Of a stretch of DNA of 44,845 nucleotides, positions 8,312 to 17,076 are shown in pieces (the stretch's first letter is position 1; every line of letters starts with the position of its first letter). Where the stretch lies: NCBI GenBank assembly GCA_964492185.1, contig CAZBJH010000017.1, positions 1-44,845 of the forward strand. The letters run 5' to 3'. The position numbers and the translations under genes were made by a program. Origin of the DNA: JAFGSZ01 sp964492185 (GTDB taxonomy: Bacteria; Bacteroidota; Bacteroidia; Bacteroidales; UBA10428). Under the pieces are notes generated by a model that saw only the letters and a program-made list of their open reading frames with translations, ran no database searches and was not told the origin of the DNA.

Positions 8312-9325
8312 ATGAAAAATTCAAAGCTGAAAATATCAGTCATACTGCCTTACTTCAATGCTTCTGAAACCCTCGGGCGCGCGATAAAAAGCATAGAAGA
8401 CCAAACATACGGGGATTTTGAATGCATTCTCGTAAATAATAATTCAACTGATGACAGTGAAAAAATAGCCAAGTCTTTTGCAGTTAAAGATCACCGGTTT
8501 ATACCGGTATGTGAAAAGCAGTCCGGTGTAGCATTTGCCTCTAACAGGGGAGCTTCCCTTGCCAGGGGTGAATACATTGCGCGGATGGATGCTGATGATA
8601 TATCCATGCCCGAAAGGCTGGAAAAAGAAGCCGCTTTCCTTGATCATAACCCTGATTACGGAGCAGTGGCCGGACTTGCTGAATATATACCTCACCGTGA
8701 AGGCACAGAAGGTTTTAAACGTTATGTGGACTGGAGTAATGAGATCAGATCCTATAAAGATATCATAAACCGGCAGTTTGTTGAGATGCCTTTGATCAAC
8801 CCTACAGCTATGTGGCGTAAAAGCGTATCCGACAAACTTGGTATGTACAAAAAAGGGGATTTCCCTGAGGACTATGAAATGTGGCTGCGCTGGCTGGCAG
8901 CAGGGATAAAGATCCGAAAACTGCCTGAACCGGTCCTGAAATGGCATGATTCCGATCAGCGGCTTACACGAACAAAGCCTGAATACAGCGATAAATCCTT
9001 TTACCGGATCAAATCCTATTACCTGGTGAAATGGCTGGCCGGGAATAATCCTTTTCACCCGGAGGTATTGGTATGGGGTGCCAGTAAAATATCAAGAAGA
9101 AGGGCAAAGCTGGCGGAAAAGCATGGTATTTATGTCAAAGCCTATATCGATATCAAAAAAAACCGTGACCTTGACAGGGAAGTGATCTACTATACAAACA
9201 TACCACCGGCCGGCACAGCCTTTATTTTGATCTATATGAAACAAAGAAAGGCCCGGAGGGAGATCATGGATTATCTTGAAAGCGGGTCCTGGATTGAAGG
9301 AAAAAACTACCTGCTGGTTTCATGA
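8312..9325 (+). CDS. Family 2 glycosyltransferase
   Basis: Transfers a sugar from a nucleotide donor, probably to a lipid-linked or surface glycan. The 337-residue protein begins with the GT-A fold signature (SVILPYFNASETLGRAIKSI), has DADD at 93-96 for metal/donor binding, and WLRWLAAG-type downstream motifs (EDYEMWLRWLAAGIK). After about residue 250 there is a second small alpha/beta domain (VLVWGASKISRRRAKLAEKHG onwards) resembling a Rossmann-like tail found on some GT2 enzymes. There is no transmembrane segment. It stands alone, with no glycan cluster around it, so the acceptor cannot be guessed. ATG 8312 was chosen over upstream TTG because of the promoter position. Confidence 0.85.
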   Translation: MKNSKLKISVILPYFNASETLGRAIKSIEDQTYGDFECILVNNNSTDDSEKIAKSFAVKDHRFIPVCEKQSGVAFASNRGASLARGEYIARMDADDISMPERLEKEAAFLDHNPDYGAVAGLAEYIPHREGTEGFKRYVDWSNEIRSYKDIINRQFVEMPLINPTAMWRKSVSDKLGMYKKGDFPEDYEMWLRWLAAGIKIRKLPEPVLKWHDSDQRLTRTKPEYSDKSFYRIKSYYLVKWLAGNNPFHPEVLVWGASKISRRRAKLAEKHGIYVKAYIDIKKNRDLDREVIYYTNIPPAGTAFILIYMKQRKARREIMDYLESGSWIEGKNYLLVS

Positions 9326-9440
9326 AAACTCCGCCTAATCCCCCGGCCCACCGGCTTCATCCGAAATTATGATCAACCTTTTTAAAGCTGACATACTTAT
9401 TCAGGGTTCTGCTTTTTTTATGAACAGGATCATTAAGGAA

Positions 9441-10688
9441 CTAACCGGATGCTTTAATGCAGGATGTACCGGCAAGCCAGCCGGTAGAATAAGCGATTTG
9501 CAGGTTATAACCTCCCGTGTCGCCAAACAGCTCTATTATCTCACCTGCAAAATACAGGCCCTTAACCAATGCCGATTCCATCGTTTTCGGAGATATCTCT
9601 TTTACAGGTACACCACCGGCTGTAATAACGGCTTCTTTAAAGGAACGATGGCCTGTGATATTAAAGCTGAGGTTTTTTAATAAATACCGTATTTGCTTAC
9701 GTTCTTTGGATGAAACCTGATGGCAGGGTTTATCAGCATCAATCCCCAGCAGGTCGATAAAAACAGGGATCATTGCTGACGGCAGCCAGTAACGGAAAAC
9801 ATTGCCTGCCTTTTTCCTTCCGTTTTCATTAAGGTCACGCTGCAGCCTGTTATCAAGCTTTTGCTCATCAAGAGCAGGTTTCAGGTCAATAACAATCTCC
9901 ACTTTGTTGCCTTTTTGCAATTCATCTACTACAATTCTGCTGAGTGTAAGGATAACAGGTCCTGAAATTCCGAAATGTGTAAAGATCATCTCTCCGAAAT
10001 ATTCGGTTTTCTTCTTATTATTCACCCATACCGCGGCATTTATATTTTTTAAAGTAAGCCCCTGAAGATTTCTTGCCATATCACCTTTCGTTTCCAGGGG
10101 TACAAGAGCCGGCCTGGGCCTTTCAATTGAATGCCCTGCCTGTTCCGCGAGTTTATATCCATCACCATTCGAACCCGTGGCAGGATATGACCTTCCTCCT
10201 GTGGCAAGAATAACGCGACTGGCAGAAAATATCCGGCTGTTCGCCTGTATTCCCTTTACCATGTTGTTTTCAATAAGAATTTTCTCAACCCGTTGGCCAT
10301 AACGTATCTCTGCTCCCCCGCGGCTGACCCATCTTAACAATGCCTGCAAAACATCATCCGACTTGCTGCTGGCCGGAAAATAGCGTCCACCGCGTTCCAA
10401 AACCGTTTCAACACCATATTTATTAAGCAACCCGATAATGTCTTTCGAAAAAAACTGAAAGAAAACATCACGCAAAAAACGGCCACCGGGATAAACGTGT
10501 TTAATAAACTCATCAATGCTTGCATCGTTTGTTATATTACACCGCCCTTTTCCTGTTATCAAAAGCTTACGCCCTGGCTGTTCCATTTTTTCCAGTACAA
10601 GGACCTTACCTCCCAGTTCAGCCGCCCTGCCTGCAGCCAGCAGACCTGCCGGACCGGCTCCCGTAACTATAACATCATATTTTCCCAT
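9441..10688 (-). CDS. BaiN/YhiN (HI0933)-like flavoprotein
   Basis: A FAD-dependent oxidoreductase of the HI0933 family, 415 residues from the ATG at 10688. The N-terminus has VTGAGPAGLLAAGRAAELGG and the family-specific QPGRKLLITGKGRCNITND; the C-terminus has TAGGVPVKEISPKTMES and GLYFAGEIIELFGDTGGYN, where FAD is held. The cellular substrate of most members is unknown; one member (BaiN) has been reported to act on bile-acid intermediates, so no reaction is claimed here. The gene is monocistronic, and its promoter box sits 6 nt before the ATG, ruling out the longer TTG start at 10697. Confidence 0.88.
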   Translation of the reverse strand: MGKYDVIVTGAGPAGLLAAGRAAELGGKVLVLEKMEQPGRKLLITGKGRCNITNDASIDEFIKHVYPGGRFLRDVFFQFFSKDIIGLLNKYGVETVLERGGRYFPASSKSDDVLQALLRWVSRGGAEIRYGQRVEKILIENNMVKGIQANSRIFSASRVILATGGRSYPATGSNGDGYKLAEQAGHSIERPRPALVPLETKGDMARNLQGLTLKNINAAVWVNNKKKTEYFGEMIFTHFGISGPVILTLSRIVVDELQKGNKVEIVIDLKPALDEQKLDNRLQRDLNENGRKKAGNVFRYWLPSAMIPVFIDLLGIDADKPCHQVSSKERKQIRYLLKNLSFNITGHRSFKEAVITAGGVPVKEISPKTMESALVKGLYFAGEIIELFGDTGGYNLQIAYSTGWLAGTSCIKASG

Positions 10689-10694
10689 GTGATG

Positions 10695-10702
10695 CAAAGA
10701 TA
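10695..10702 (-). promoter_or_regulatory. -7 promoter element (TATCTTTG), nearly leaderless
   Basis: Minus-strand TATCTTTG followed by CATCAC and then the ATG of the flavoprotein gene. The spacing equals that of the glycosyltransferase promoter at 8298-8305. Confidence 0.65.
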
Positions 10703-10898
10703 TTTTTTACCCTGCTTTATTCATAAAAATCAGAGAAAATTATGCAGTATGCTGAAATACATCTTCAGCTTTCGGCGCCAGGCATCTTAACCAAACATTA
10801 ATAATACAGGTTAAGGCTCTTATATAGAATAGGATTGTTTTATTAAACAATACCCTTTCTGGGGCTGACTGTTTCGAACCTTTCCCCATGCGGTTCTA

Positions 10899-11166
10899 TT
10901 TACTTTCTTATACTCCCCTGGCAGGTCTCGAGATCGCCTTCGGCTATGTTCTACAGCAAAAAGAAAGTAAACAAAGAAATGCCGCCGCTGACATTTCCTT
11001 TAAAACCAGCATAAGGTTTAGCAGTAGGGTGGGCCGTCTCAGAAAAATAGCGTGATATTTCAAGGAAGGTTTTCGTTGCAGGAGCCCTGGAGGAACCCTG
11101 TCCGAGCGACGACGAAGGAGGAGTGATTTTGGATTCCGCAGAGAGAAAACTTTCCGTAGCTGAAAT
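10899..11166. repeat. Structured intergenic repeat region (hairpin-forming)
   Basis: The 523 bp between the flavoprotein and the SUI1 gene hold no credible ORF. A perfect 11-bp inverted repeat pairs TTTACTTTCTT (10899-10909) with AAGAAAGTAAA (10961-10971). A second, longer imperfect pair joins ATTTCAAGGAAGGTTTTCG (from 11057) with GAAAACTTTCCGTAGCTGAAAT-type sequence ending near 11165. The left arm of this second pair is closely matched, in reverse, at 31091-31117. GC content is clearly higher than in neighbouring intergenic DNA. It looks like a REP/MITE-type dispersed repeat. Confidence 0.5.
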
Positions 11167-11198
11167 CTATTATAGTTTCAAAAAAATCACGGATATGG

Positions 11199-11206
11199 TA
11201 TCTTTG
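11199..11206 (+). promoter_or_regulatory. -7 promoter element (TATCTTTG) for the SUI1 gene
   Basis: Perfect TAnnTTTG, 14 nt before the ATG at 11221; a TTTC about 18 bp upstream could serve as a weak -33 element. Confidence 0.6.
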
Positions 11207-11220
11207 CAGAAAAAACCAGT

Positions 11221-11550
11221 ATGGCAAAAAACCGGAAAAGCAGGACGGGAATAGTTTATTCTACTGATCCAGGATTTGAATACAGCCACGAAAATGAAGA
11301 GGAAGAGCCTTTCTTACCTCCTGAAAAGCAGAAATTAAAGGTTATAATCGACCGGAAAAAACGTAAAGGCAAAACAGTTACTATTGTAAAAGGATTTACA
11401 GGCAGTAGTGAGGATCTGAAATCCCTTGGCAAACTACTGAAGTCCCGATGCGGAACAGGAGGATCTGAAAAAGATGGTGAAATTATTATCCAGGGTGAAT
11501 TAAAATCCAAAATAGAGGATATCCTTCGTGTCGAAGGTTATGGTGTATAA
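11221..11550 (+). CDS. SUI1-family translation initiation factor-like protein (YciH type)
   Basis: A 109-residue basic protein whose C-terminal two thirds form a SUI1/eIF1 domain: KGKTVTIVKGFTGSSEDLKSLGKLLKSRCGTGG-type sequence from about residue 50, then DGEIIIQGELKSKIEDIL. Bacterial homologues (YciH) are thought to bind the 30S subunit and influence start-site fidelity; the exact role is unsettled. The N-terminal 40 residues are charged and probably disordered. It has its own promoter and is followed by tRNA-Phe on the other strand. Confidence 0.85.
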   Translation: MAKNRKSRTGIVYSTDPGFEYSHENEEEEPFLPPEKQKLKVIIDRKKRKGKTVTIVKGFTGSSEDLKSLGKLLKSRCGTGGSEKDGEIIIQGELKSKIEDILRVEGYGV

Positions 11551-11660
11551 TGATACATAGGGTAATATGCGGATATTCATAGCATTTACATAAAAATCCG
11601 AAGTTACGGAAAGGGCAATCCGAGTTTGAGTTCCTGGGTTTACTGACAGATTCTGTTTAG

Positions 11661-11733
<73 letters not shown>

Positions 11734-11750
11734 TTACCAATTTTGCGCTG

Positions 11751-11758
11751 CAAATCTA
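11751..11758 (-). promoter_or_regulatory. -7 promoter element (TAGATTTG) of tRNA-Phe
   Basis: Minus-strand TAGATTTG lies 17 nt before the first base of the tRNA, the expected place for a Bacteroidota promoter. Confidence 0.65.
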
Positions 11759-11826
11759 AATAAAAAAATCGGGATACAAAATAATTTTAATAAATCATTA
11801 GGGTAAATTCCGAGTTACAGTTTTTA

Positions 11827-11834
11827 TACATTTG
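11827..11834 (+). promoter_or_regulatory. -7 promoter element (TACATTTG) for the M16 peptidase gene
   Basis: Perfect TAnnTTTG box 17 nt before the ATG at 11852. Confidence 0.6.
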
Positions 11835-11851
11835 TAGCTCAAATTTCATAT

Positions 11852-13072
11852 ATGGAATATCACACACATACATTAAAAAACGGAATAAGGCTGATACATA
11901 AACAGGTAAACAGTCAGGTTTCACATTGCGGGGTGATAGTGAATACCGGGTCGCGTGATGAGGAGCAGGATGAACATGGTATGGCACATCTGATCGAACA
12001 TATGATATTTAAAGGCACCGGCCGGCGTAAAGCCTATCATATCCTTAGCCGCATGGATGATATTGGTGGCGAGATCAATGCCTACACAACAAAAGAAGAA
12101 ACATGCATATTCACTACATTCTTTAAAACATATTATCCCAGGGCATTCGACCTGCTCAGCGATATACTTTTCCATTCCGTTTTTCCCGTAAAGGAAATAG
12201 AACGTGAAAAAGAAGTTGTAATCGATGAGATCAATTCGTACAAAGATTCACCGGTTGATCTTATATTCGATGATTTTGAGGACCTTATTTTTAAAGGGAA
12301 TTCCCTTGGCAGAAGCATACTTGGAGAAGAGAAGCTATTAAAAAAAATTACCAGGGGCCAGATACTGGAATTCATAGATAAAAACTATTCTACCAGTCAA
12401 ATGGTAGTCACCTCGGTCGGGAACATATCTTTTCCAAGACTGATAAAATACTTTGAAAACTATTTTGGTGATTATCCTGAAAAACAAACAAGGAGAGAAC
12501 GATTAACGGTAAACGGTTACACGCCGGAAAAAAAAGTGGAAAACCGGTCCACCTACCAGTCCCATTGCATGATGGGAAGTCCGGCATACAATCTCAAGGA
12601 TGACCGGCGATGGCCACTGACACTGTTGAATAACCTGCTTGGCGGACCGGCACTCAACTCAAGGCTTAACCTGTTATTACGCGAAAAAAACGGGATAGCC
12701 TACAATGTGGATTCAAATTATACTCCATACAGCGATACGGGTTTGATAAGCATATACTTTGGTGCCGATAAAAAAGACACTGAAAGAGCTGTTTCCCTGA
12801 TCCTGAAGGAGCTGAAAAAGATAAGGGAAAAACCCCTGGGCACCCTGCAATTACATAAAGCAAAGCGCCAATTGGTAGGACAAATGGCTATCGCTTCCGA
12901 AAGCTATGAACACCTGATGCTGACAATAGGTAAAAGTTATCTTGTTTATAATAAAGTGGATTCTTTTTCTGATCTTGAAAAAAAGGTAGAAAATATAACA
13001 GATACACAAGTTGTTGATGTTGCAAATGAAATATTCGATAGCTATAGGTTATCCTACCTTATTTACGAGTAG
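11852..13072 (+). CDS. M16 (insulinase-family) zinc peptidase
   Basis: A metallopeptidase of the mitochondrial-processing-peptidase-like group. The inverted zinc motif HxxEH is H46-L-I-E49-H50, and the third ligand is E126 in EREKEVVIDEI, 76 residues on, exactly as in active M16 enzymes. Length is 406 residues: one catalytic half plus the inactive C-terminal half typical of M16B. No signal peptide is visible, so it is probably cytoplasmic. It is followed 15 bp later by an O-methyltransferase on the same strand; the two are likely one transcript, though no functional link is obvious. Confidence 0.92.
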   Translation: MEYHTHTLKNGIRLIHKQVNSQVSHCGVIVNTGSRDEEQDEHGMAHLIEHMIFKGTGRRKAYHILSRMDDIGGEINAYTTKEETCIFTTFFKTYYPRAFDLLSDILFHSVFPVKEIEREKEVVIDEINSYKDSPVDLIFDDFEDLIFKGNSLGRSILGEEKLLKKITRGQILEFIDKNYSTSQMVVTSVGNISFPRLIKYFENYFGDYPEKQTRRERLTVNGYTPEKKVENRSTYQSHCMMGSPAYNLKDDRRWPLTLLNNLLGGPALNSRLNLLLREKNGIAYNVDSNYTPYSDTGLISIYFGADKKDTERAVSLILKELKKIREKPLGTLQLHKAKRQLVGQMAIASESYEHLMLTIGKSYLVYNKVDSFSDLEKKVENITDTQVVDVANEIFDSYRLSYLIYE

Positions 13073-13087
13073 TCCGGGACGAACAAA

Positions 13088-13720
13088 ATGGAAACAAATC
13101 TCGAACAATACATTGCAGCCCACACCAGTGCCGAAGACAGTCTTTTACAACAACTGTTCCGGGAAACCCACCTGAAAACGGTCTATCCAAGGATGGCATC
13201 AGGCCATGTACAGGGCAAACTACTCGAACTGATAAGCAAAATAAAACAGCCAAAATACATACTTGAGATCGGAACATTTACAGGCTACTCGGCCATATGC
13301 CTCGCAAGGGGCCTGGGAAAAAACGGGATACTGCATACTATCGAAAAAAACGATGAGCTAAGATCATTTATCGAACATTATATAGAACAAAGCGGATTAT
13401 CGAAAAACATTGAACTGCATATTGGAAATGCCTTTGATATTTTGCCTGAAATGGATATCTCCTTTGATCTTGCTTTTCTTGATGCCGAAAAGATCGAATA
13501 TCCCGGTCTGTATGAACTGATCGTTCCAAAACTCGGTAAAGGCGGTATACTTCTTGCAGATAATGTCCTCTGGGGAGGAAAGGTATACGCGAAACAAAAT
13601 AAGACCGACAAAGAAACCGTTGCACTAAAAACATTTAATACTACAGTTCAAAATGACCCGCGGGTTGAAAATACCATATTGCCGGTACGTGACGGTTTGT
13701 CACTGATCCGCAGGATTTAA
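13088..13720 (+). CDS. SAM-dependent O-methyltransferase (COMT/CCoAOMT-like)
   Basis: A 210-residue class I methyltransferase of the Methyltransf_3 family. SAM-binding motif I is LEIGTFTGYSAICLARGL (about residues 58-75); FDLAFLDAEK and GGILLADNVLWGGKV provide the metal/substrate acidic residues expected in catechol O-methyltransferase-like enzymes. The acceptor is unknown. It is co-oriented with the M16 peptidase gene 15 bp upstream. The 246 bp that follow show no terminator or gene. Confidence 0.9.
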   Translation: METNLEQYIAAHTSAEDSLLQQLFRETHLKTVYPRMASGHVQGKLLELISKIKQPKYILEIGTFTGYSAICLARGLGKNGILHTIEKNDELRSFIEHYIEQSGLSKNIELHIGNAFDILPEMDISFDLAFLDAEKIEYPGLYELIVPKLGKGGILLADNVLWGGKVYAKQNKTDKETVALKTFNTTVQNDPRVENTILPVRDGLSLIRRI

Positions 13721-13966
13721 GCACGCCGGAACAATAATTTATTGCCGGCATCCGGTTAAACATTAATTTGTTCGGGTTGTTATACATACTCTGCCGGTTT
13801 AGTGAGTTCATAAATGTTTTCCCTCAATCAATACGGCAGCTGATTGTTGGGTTTTTATATTTTTAAGGATAGATTTCAAACGAAAACAGTATATGGAATT
13901 TTCTGATCATTTTTTTAATATTATTCTGTTATCACTTATTGATACTAAGAATAGACTGAATTATCA

Positions 13967-14860
13967 ATGGCAAACTATACAATAAAAGATCTTGAAAAAT
14001 TATCGGGTATCAAAGCCCACACCATAAGAATGTGGGAGAAACGCTATGGTTTGATCGAACCGCGGCGCACCTCGACCAATATCAGAACATATTGTGATCC
14101 TGAATTAAAACAACTTCTGAATATTTCCATCCTTAACCGCAACGGATTTAAAATATCGAAAATTGCCTCATTGTCAAATGAAGAAATATCATCACAAATA
14201 AACCGGCTTTCAAAGCAGACCGATGATACGGAAACCCAGATTGAAAACATGGCTATTGCCATGATCGACCTGGATGAAAACAAATTTGAAAAAATCCTGA
14301 CCCGTGCTGTTATTCAACTTGGTTTTGAAGACACCATTATAAACATTATTTATCCCTTTCTGGAGAGGATAGGGATAATGTGGCAAACCGGTACTATAAA
14401 TCCTGCACAGGAACATTTTGTATCAAACCTGTTACGCCAGAAACTCATCGTAGCTATAGACAGCCAGAACATATCAGAAAAAACCGGTTGTAAAAACTTT
14501 TTACTGGCCCTGCCCGAAGGGGAACTTCACGAACTGGGATTGTTGTTTTCATGTTACCTGATAAAAAAGCGCGGTCACCATGTTATTTACCTGGGAGCCT
14601 CAGTGCCTGTTCCTGATATTGTCGAAACATGCCGGATCCGCCCGGTTGATATACTTGTCACTTCTGTTATTTCTTCATTCAGTGGTAATGATATAAATGA
14701 ATATATCATTCACCTGACCGGTTCATTAAAAAAGGACAAATTAATTTTCATCTCAGGGCAGCAAACATCAGGTATCAATATGCAAGTACCCGATAACATA
14801 CGTATTATTGCTTCCCCAAAAAACTTCATTGAAGAGTTGAATAAGATCTCGTCTCAATAA
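13967..14860 (+). CDS. MerR-type regulator with B12-binding domain (CarH/LitR-like photoreceptor)
   Basis: A 297-residue protein: MerR helix-turn-helix (YTIKDLEKLSGIKAHTIRMW, residues 4-23), then a helical and a cobalamin-binding domain. The adenosylcobalamin photoreceptor signature is nearly complete: W139-x9-E149-H150, E186-x-H188-x-x-G191, then exactly 41 residues to S233, then G264 (the usual GG is GQ). H188 is the expected lower axial ligand of cobalt. The residue after W139 is Gln; in Thermus CarH this position is the His that ligates cobalt after light. In the known family, AdoCbl-bound protein represses DNA in the dark and is released by light, often controlling carotenoid genes. No carotenoid gene is in the window; an ECF sigma gene follows 342 bp downstream. 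Confidence 0.88.
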   Translation: MANYTIKDLEKLSGIKAHTIRMWEKRYGLIEPRRTSTNIRTYCDPELKQLLNISILNRNGFKISKIASLSNEEISSQINRLSKQTDDTETQIENMAIAMIDLDENKFEKILTRAVIQLGFEDTIINIIYPFLERIGIMWQTGTINPAQEHFVSNLLRQKLIVAIDSQNISEKTGCKNFLLALPEGELHELGLLFSCYLIKKRGHHVIYLGASVPVPDIVETCRIRPVDILVTSVISSFSGNDINEYIIHLTGSLKKDKLIFISGQQTSGINMQVPDNIRIIASPKNFIEELNKISSQ

Positions 14861-15202
14861 TCCGCTTCACATAGTATTAATAATACAATATATCATGGTT
14901 GCAGCATATTCTTTTCATTATTAATTCATAATCATACCTTTTTATCTGATTTATATTTTTTGTTTATTATTAACATATGTTATATTAAACGTTAAAAAAT
15001 TGTTAAAAAATCTATTGCCGTTAATTAAAATGCTTCATTATATAATAGGCTTATATAATTTATTTTCTGTATTTTATATTGTCTGATGTTATTTAGAATA
15101 TTCCCCGGCAATTAGCTTCAGCGACCTTACATATCTTGTTTAATGTTCAATTTTTACTTATTTTTGTTTAACTATAATTGTGAAACTTAAAATCTGGAAA
15201 TC
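14861..15202. other. AT-rich regulatory region between the MerR-B12 gene and the sigma factor gene
   Basis: No gene is seen in these 342 bp. Besides the sigma promoter at 15136-15166, there is a direct repeat GTTAAAAAAT at 14991-15000 and 15001-15010 and several palindromic AT stretches (for example CATATG at 14975-14980) that could be regulator-binding sites. That is only a suggestion. Confidence 0.4.
15136..15166 (+). promoter_or_regulatory. Promoter (-33 TTG, -7 TATTTTTG) for the ECF sigma gene
   Basis: TTG at 15136-15138 and TATTTTTG at 15159-15166 are separated by 20 bp, close to the Bacteroidota consensus. The ATG follows at 15203. Confidence 0.6.
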
Positions 15203-15709
15203 ATGACAGCTATAGAGTTTAATTATCAATTGACAAGTCTGCAGGATAACCTGGAACGATTCGCATATAGCCTCACATCAAATCATGAAGATGCAAAGGA
15301 TCTGTTACAGGAAACATATTTAAAAGCAATCTCATACCGCGACAAGTATGAGGATAATACTAATCTTAAGGCCTGGACTTTCACTATTATGAAAAATACC
15401 TTTATCAATAACTACAGAAGATCAGTAAAAGCCAATACAACCTTTGATAATACGAATGATCTTTATTATTTAAACCTTAAACAGGAATCAGGCCTTGAAA
15501 ATCCCGATTCGAAACTGTCGGCCAAAGAGATCAAAAAGAACATTGACAGCCTGCAGAATGAATTCAAAGAGCCTTTCCTCATGCACACGCAAGGTTATAA
15601 ATACAAAGAAATTGCTGAAAAGCTGGACCTTAAGATAGGCACTGTTAAAAGCAGGATATTTTTTACACGTAAAAAATTAATGGAAGCACTTGGTGATTAT
15701 AAATCATAA
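15203..15709 (+). CDS. ECF RNA polymerase sigma factor
   Basis: A 168-residue sigma-70 family protein. Region 2 spans roughly residues 10-75 (EDAKDLLQETYLKA, LKAWTFTIMKNTFINNYRR), and region 4 about 105-165 (GYKYKEIAEKLDLKIGTVKSR helix-turn-helix). No anti-sigma gene adjoins it; instead a CarH-like repressor gene lies upstream and a strong terminator closes the unit. In several Bacteroidota a B12-MerR/sigma pair precedes carotenoid genes, so light-dependent control of this sigma factor is a fair guess, but it is inference. Confidence 0.92.
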   Translation: MTAIEFNYQLTSLQDNLERFAYSLTSNHEDAKDLLQETYLKAISYRDKYEDNTNLKAWTFTIMKNTFINNYRRSVKANTTFDNTNDLYYLNLKQESGLENPDSKLSAKEIKKNIDSLQNEFKEPFLMHTQGYKYKEIAEKLDLKIGTVKSRIFFTRKKLMEALGDYKS

Positions 15710-15720
15710 CTTGTAACGGG

Positions 15721-15799
15721 AAGAGCCGGGCTGGCGGGATGTTTTTTGATTTCGGGTTAAGTAAAGAAGGATGCCGGCAACCGGCTCTTCTTTTTTTTA
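15721..15799 (+). terminator. Rho-independent-type terminator after the ECF sigma gene
   Basis: GAAGAGCCGG (from 15720) pairs with CCGGCTCTTC (15781-15790), followed by a run of T. The loop is long (about 50 nt) and GC-rich, which is unusual. Confidence 0.65.
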
Positions 15800-15800
15800 T

Positions 15801-15808
15801 TAAATTTG
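15801..15808 (+). promoter_or_regulatory. -7 promoter element (TAAATTTG) for the purM-like operon
   Basis: Perfect TAnnTTTG 35 nt before the ATG at 15844, directly after the preceding terminator. It likely drives the purM-like gene, prfA and pyrF. Confidence 0.65.
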
Positions 15809-15843
15809 CATTGTTTATTTCAGGCAAATTTAATCATTCATAA

Positions 15844-17010
15844 ATGAGTAAAGCATCAAGGTATAACCAAAGGGGCGTTTCGGCCTCAAAGGAAGAAGTA
15901 CATAATGCTGTTAAGGACTTTGATAAGGGTTTGTATCCAAACGCTTTTTGTAAGGTTATTCCCGATTACCTTGGCAACAATCCCGATTACTGCAATATTA
16001 TGCATGCCGACGGTGCCGGTACGAAATCATCTCTTGCCTATATGTACTGGAAAGAAACCGGCGATTACACCGTATGGAAAGGTATTGCCCAGGATGCCAT
16101 TGTTATGAACCTCGACGATCTGATCTGTGTAGGTGTCACGGATAATATTCTGCTTTCTTCAACCATTGGCAGGAATAAAAATAAGATACCCGGCGATGTG
16201 ATAATGCATATCCTGAAAGGATATGATGAATTTATTACTAAAATGGAAAAATTGGGTATCCGTATTCACCTTACCGGTGGCGAAACAGCTGATGTTGGCG
16301 ACCTGGTGCGAACCATCATTGTTGACTCAACAGTAACCTGCAGAATGCCTCGTAAAATGGTCATTGAAAACAGGATCAGTCCCGGTGATGTGATCGTGGG
16401 ACTGGCATCCTTCGGCCAGGCAAGTTATGAAGACACTTATAACAGCGGCATGGGAAGTAACGGACTTACTTCAGCCCGGCATGATATATTCGACAATTAC
16501 CTGGCAAAGAAGTATCCTGAAAGCTATGATGATATTATCCCGCGGTCTCTTATCTATACAGGGTCATACAGCCTTACACAAAATATTGACAGCCTCTCCC
16601 AAAATATAGGGAAACTTGTATTATCACCGACACGAACTTATGCACCCGTGATAAAGAAAGTACTGCAACAGTACAGGCCGCAAATACACGGTATGATCCA
16701 CTGCTCGGGGGGTGCCCAGACCAAAGTGATGAAATTTGTGAAAGGCCTGCACATTATTAAAGACAATCTGTTTGACATACCCCCCCTGTTCTCGATCATC
16801 CGGGAACAGTCGGACACGGGCTGGGAAGAAATGTACGAGGTATTTAATATGGGCCACCGGTTTGAATTGTACGTACCTCCTGAAGTTGCCGGTTCCATTA
16901 TTGATATTGCCGGTAATTTCAATATTGATGCACGAATTATCGGTCATGTTGAAAAAGCAGATCATTCCCGTTTGACAATAAAAAGCAAAGCGGGAGAATT
17001 TCACTATTAG
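15844..17010 (+). CDS. purM: AIR synthase-like protein (phosphoribosylformylglycinamidine cyclo-ligase family)
   Basis: Belongs to the AIRS family, which closes the imidazole ring in purine synthesis (FGAM + ATP to AIR). The 388-residue protein has the family's N-terminal segment with MHADGAGTKSSLAY (ATP/phosphate loop), VMNLDDLICVGV, HLTGGETADVGDLVRT, and the C-terminal domain HCSGGAQTKVMKF (canonical HITGGG is changed to HCSGGA). It is longer than E. coli PurM (345 residues) and diverges in these motifs, as the Bacteroidota version does. The function is likely but less certain than the fold. Stop to prfA start is 66 bp. Confidence 0.85.
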   Translation: MSKASRYNQRGVSASKEEVHNAVKDFDKGLYPNAFCKVIPDYLGNNPDYCNIMHADGAGTKSSLAYMYWKETGDYTVWKGIAQDAIVMNLDDLICVGVTDNILLSSTIGRNKNKIPGDVIMHILKGYDEFITKMEKLGIRIHLTGGETADVGDLVRTIIVDSTVTCRMPRKMVIENRISPGDVIVGLASFGQASYEDTYNSGMGSNGLTSARHDIFDNYLAKKYPESYDDIIPRSLIYTGSYSLTQNIDSLSQNIGKLVLSPTRTYAPVIKKVLQQYRPQIHGMIHCSGGAQTKVMKFVKGLHIIKDNLFDIPPLFSIIREQSDTGWEEMYEVFNMGHRFELYVPPEVAGSIIDIAGNFNIDARIIGHVEKADHSRLTIKSKAGEFHY

Positions 17011-17076
17011 ATTTAACAGCACGATTTAGTATTATTTACGTTAAATTAACGGTGTAATTCTATTATATATAAGAAT

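Noticed and set aside
8444..9058. 204-codon antisense frame inside the glycosyltransferase gene
   Set aside because: It is fully shadowed by a well-supported gene on the other strand and has no family motif.
10689..10697. TTG start for the BaiN/YhiN-like protein
   Set aside because: It overlaps the promoter element; ATG at 10688 fits the family N-terminus.
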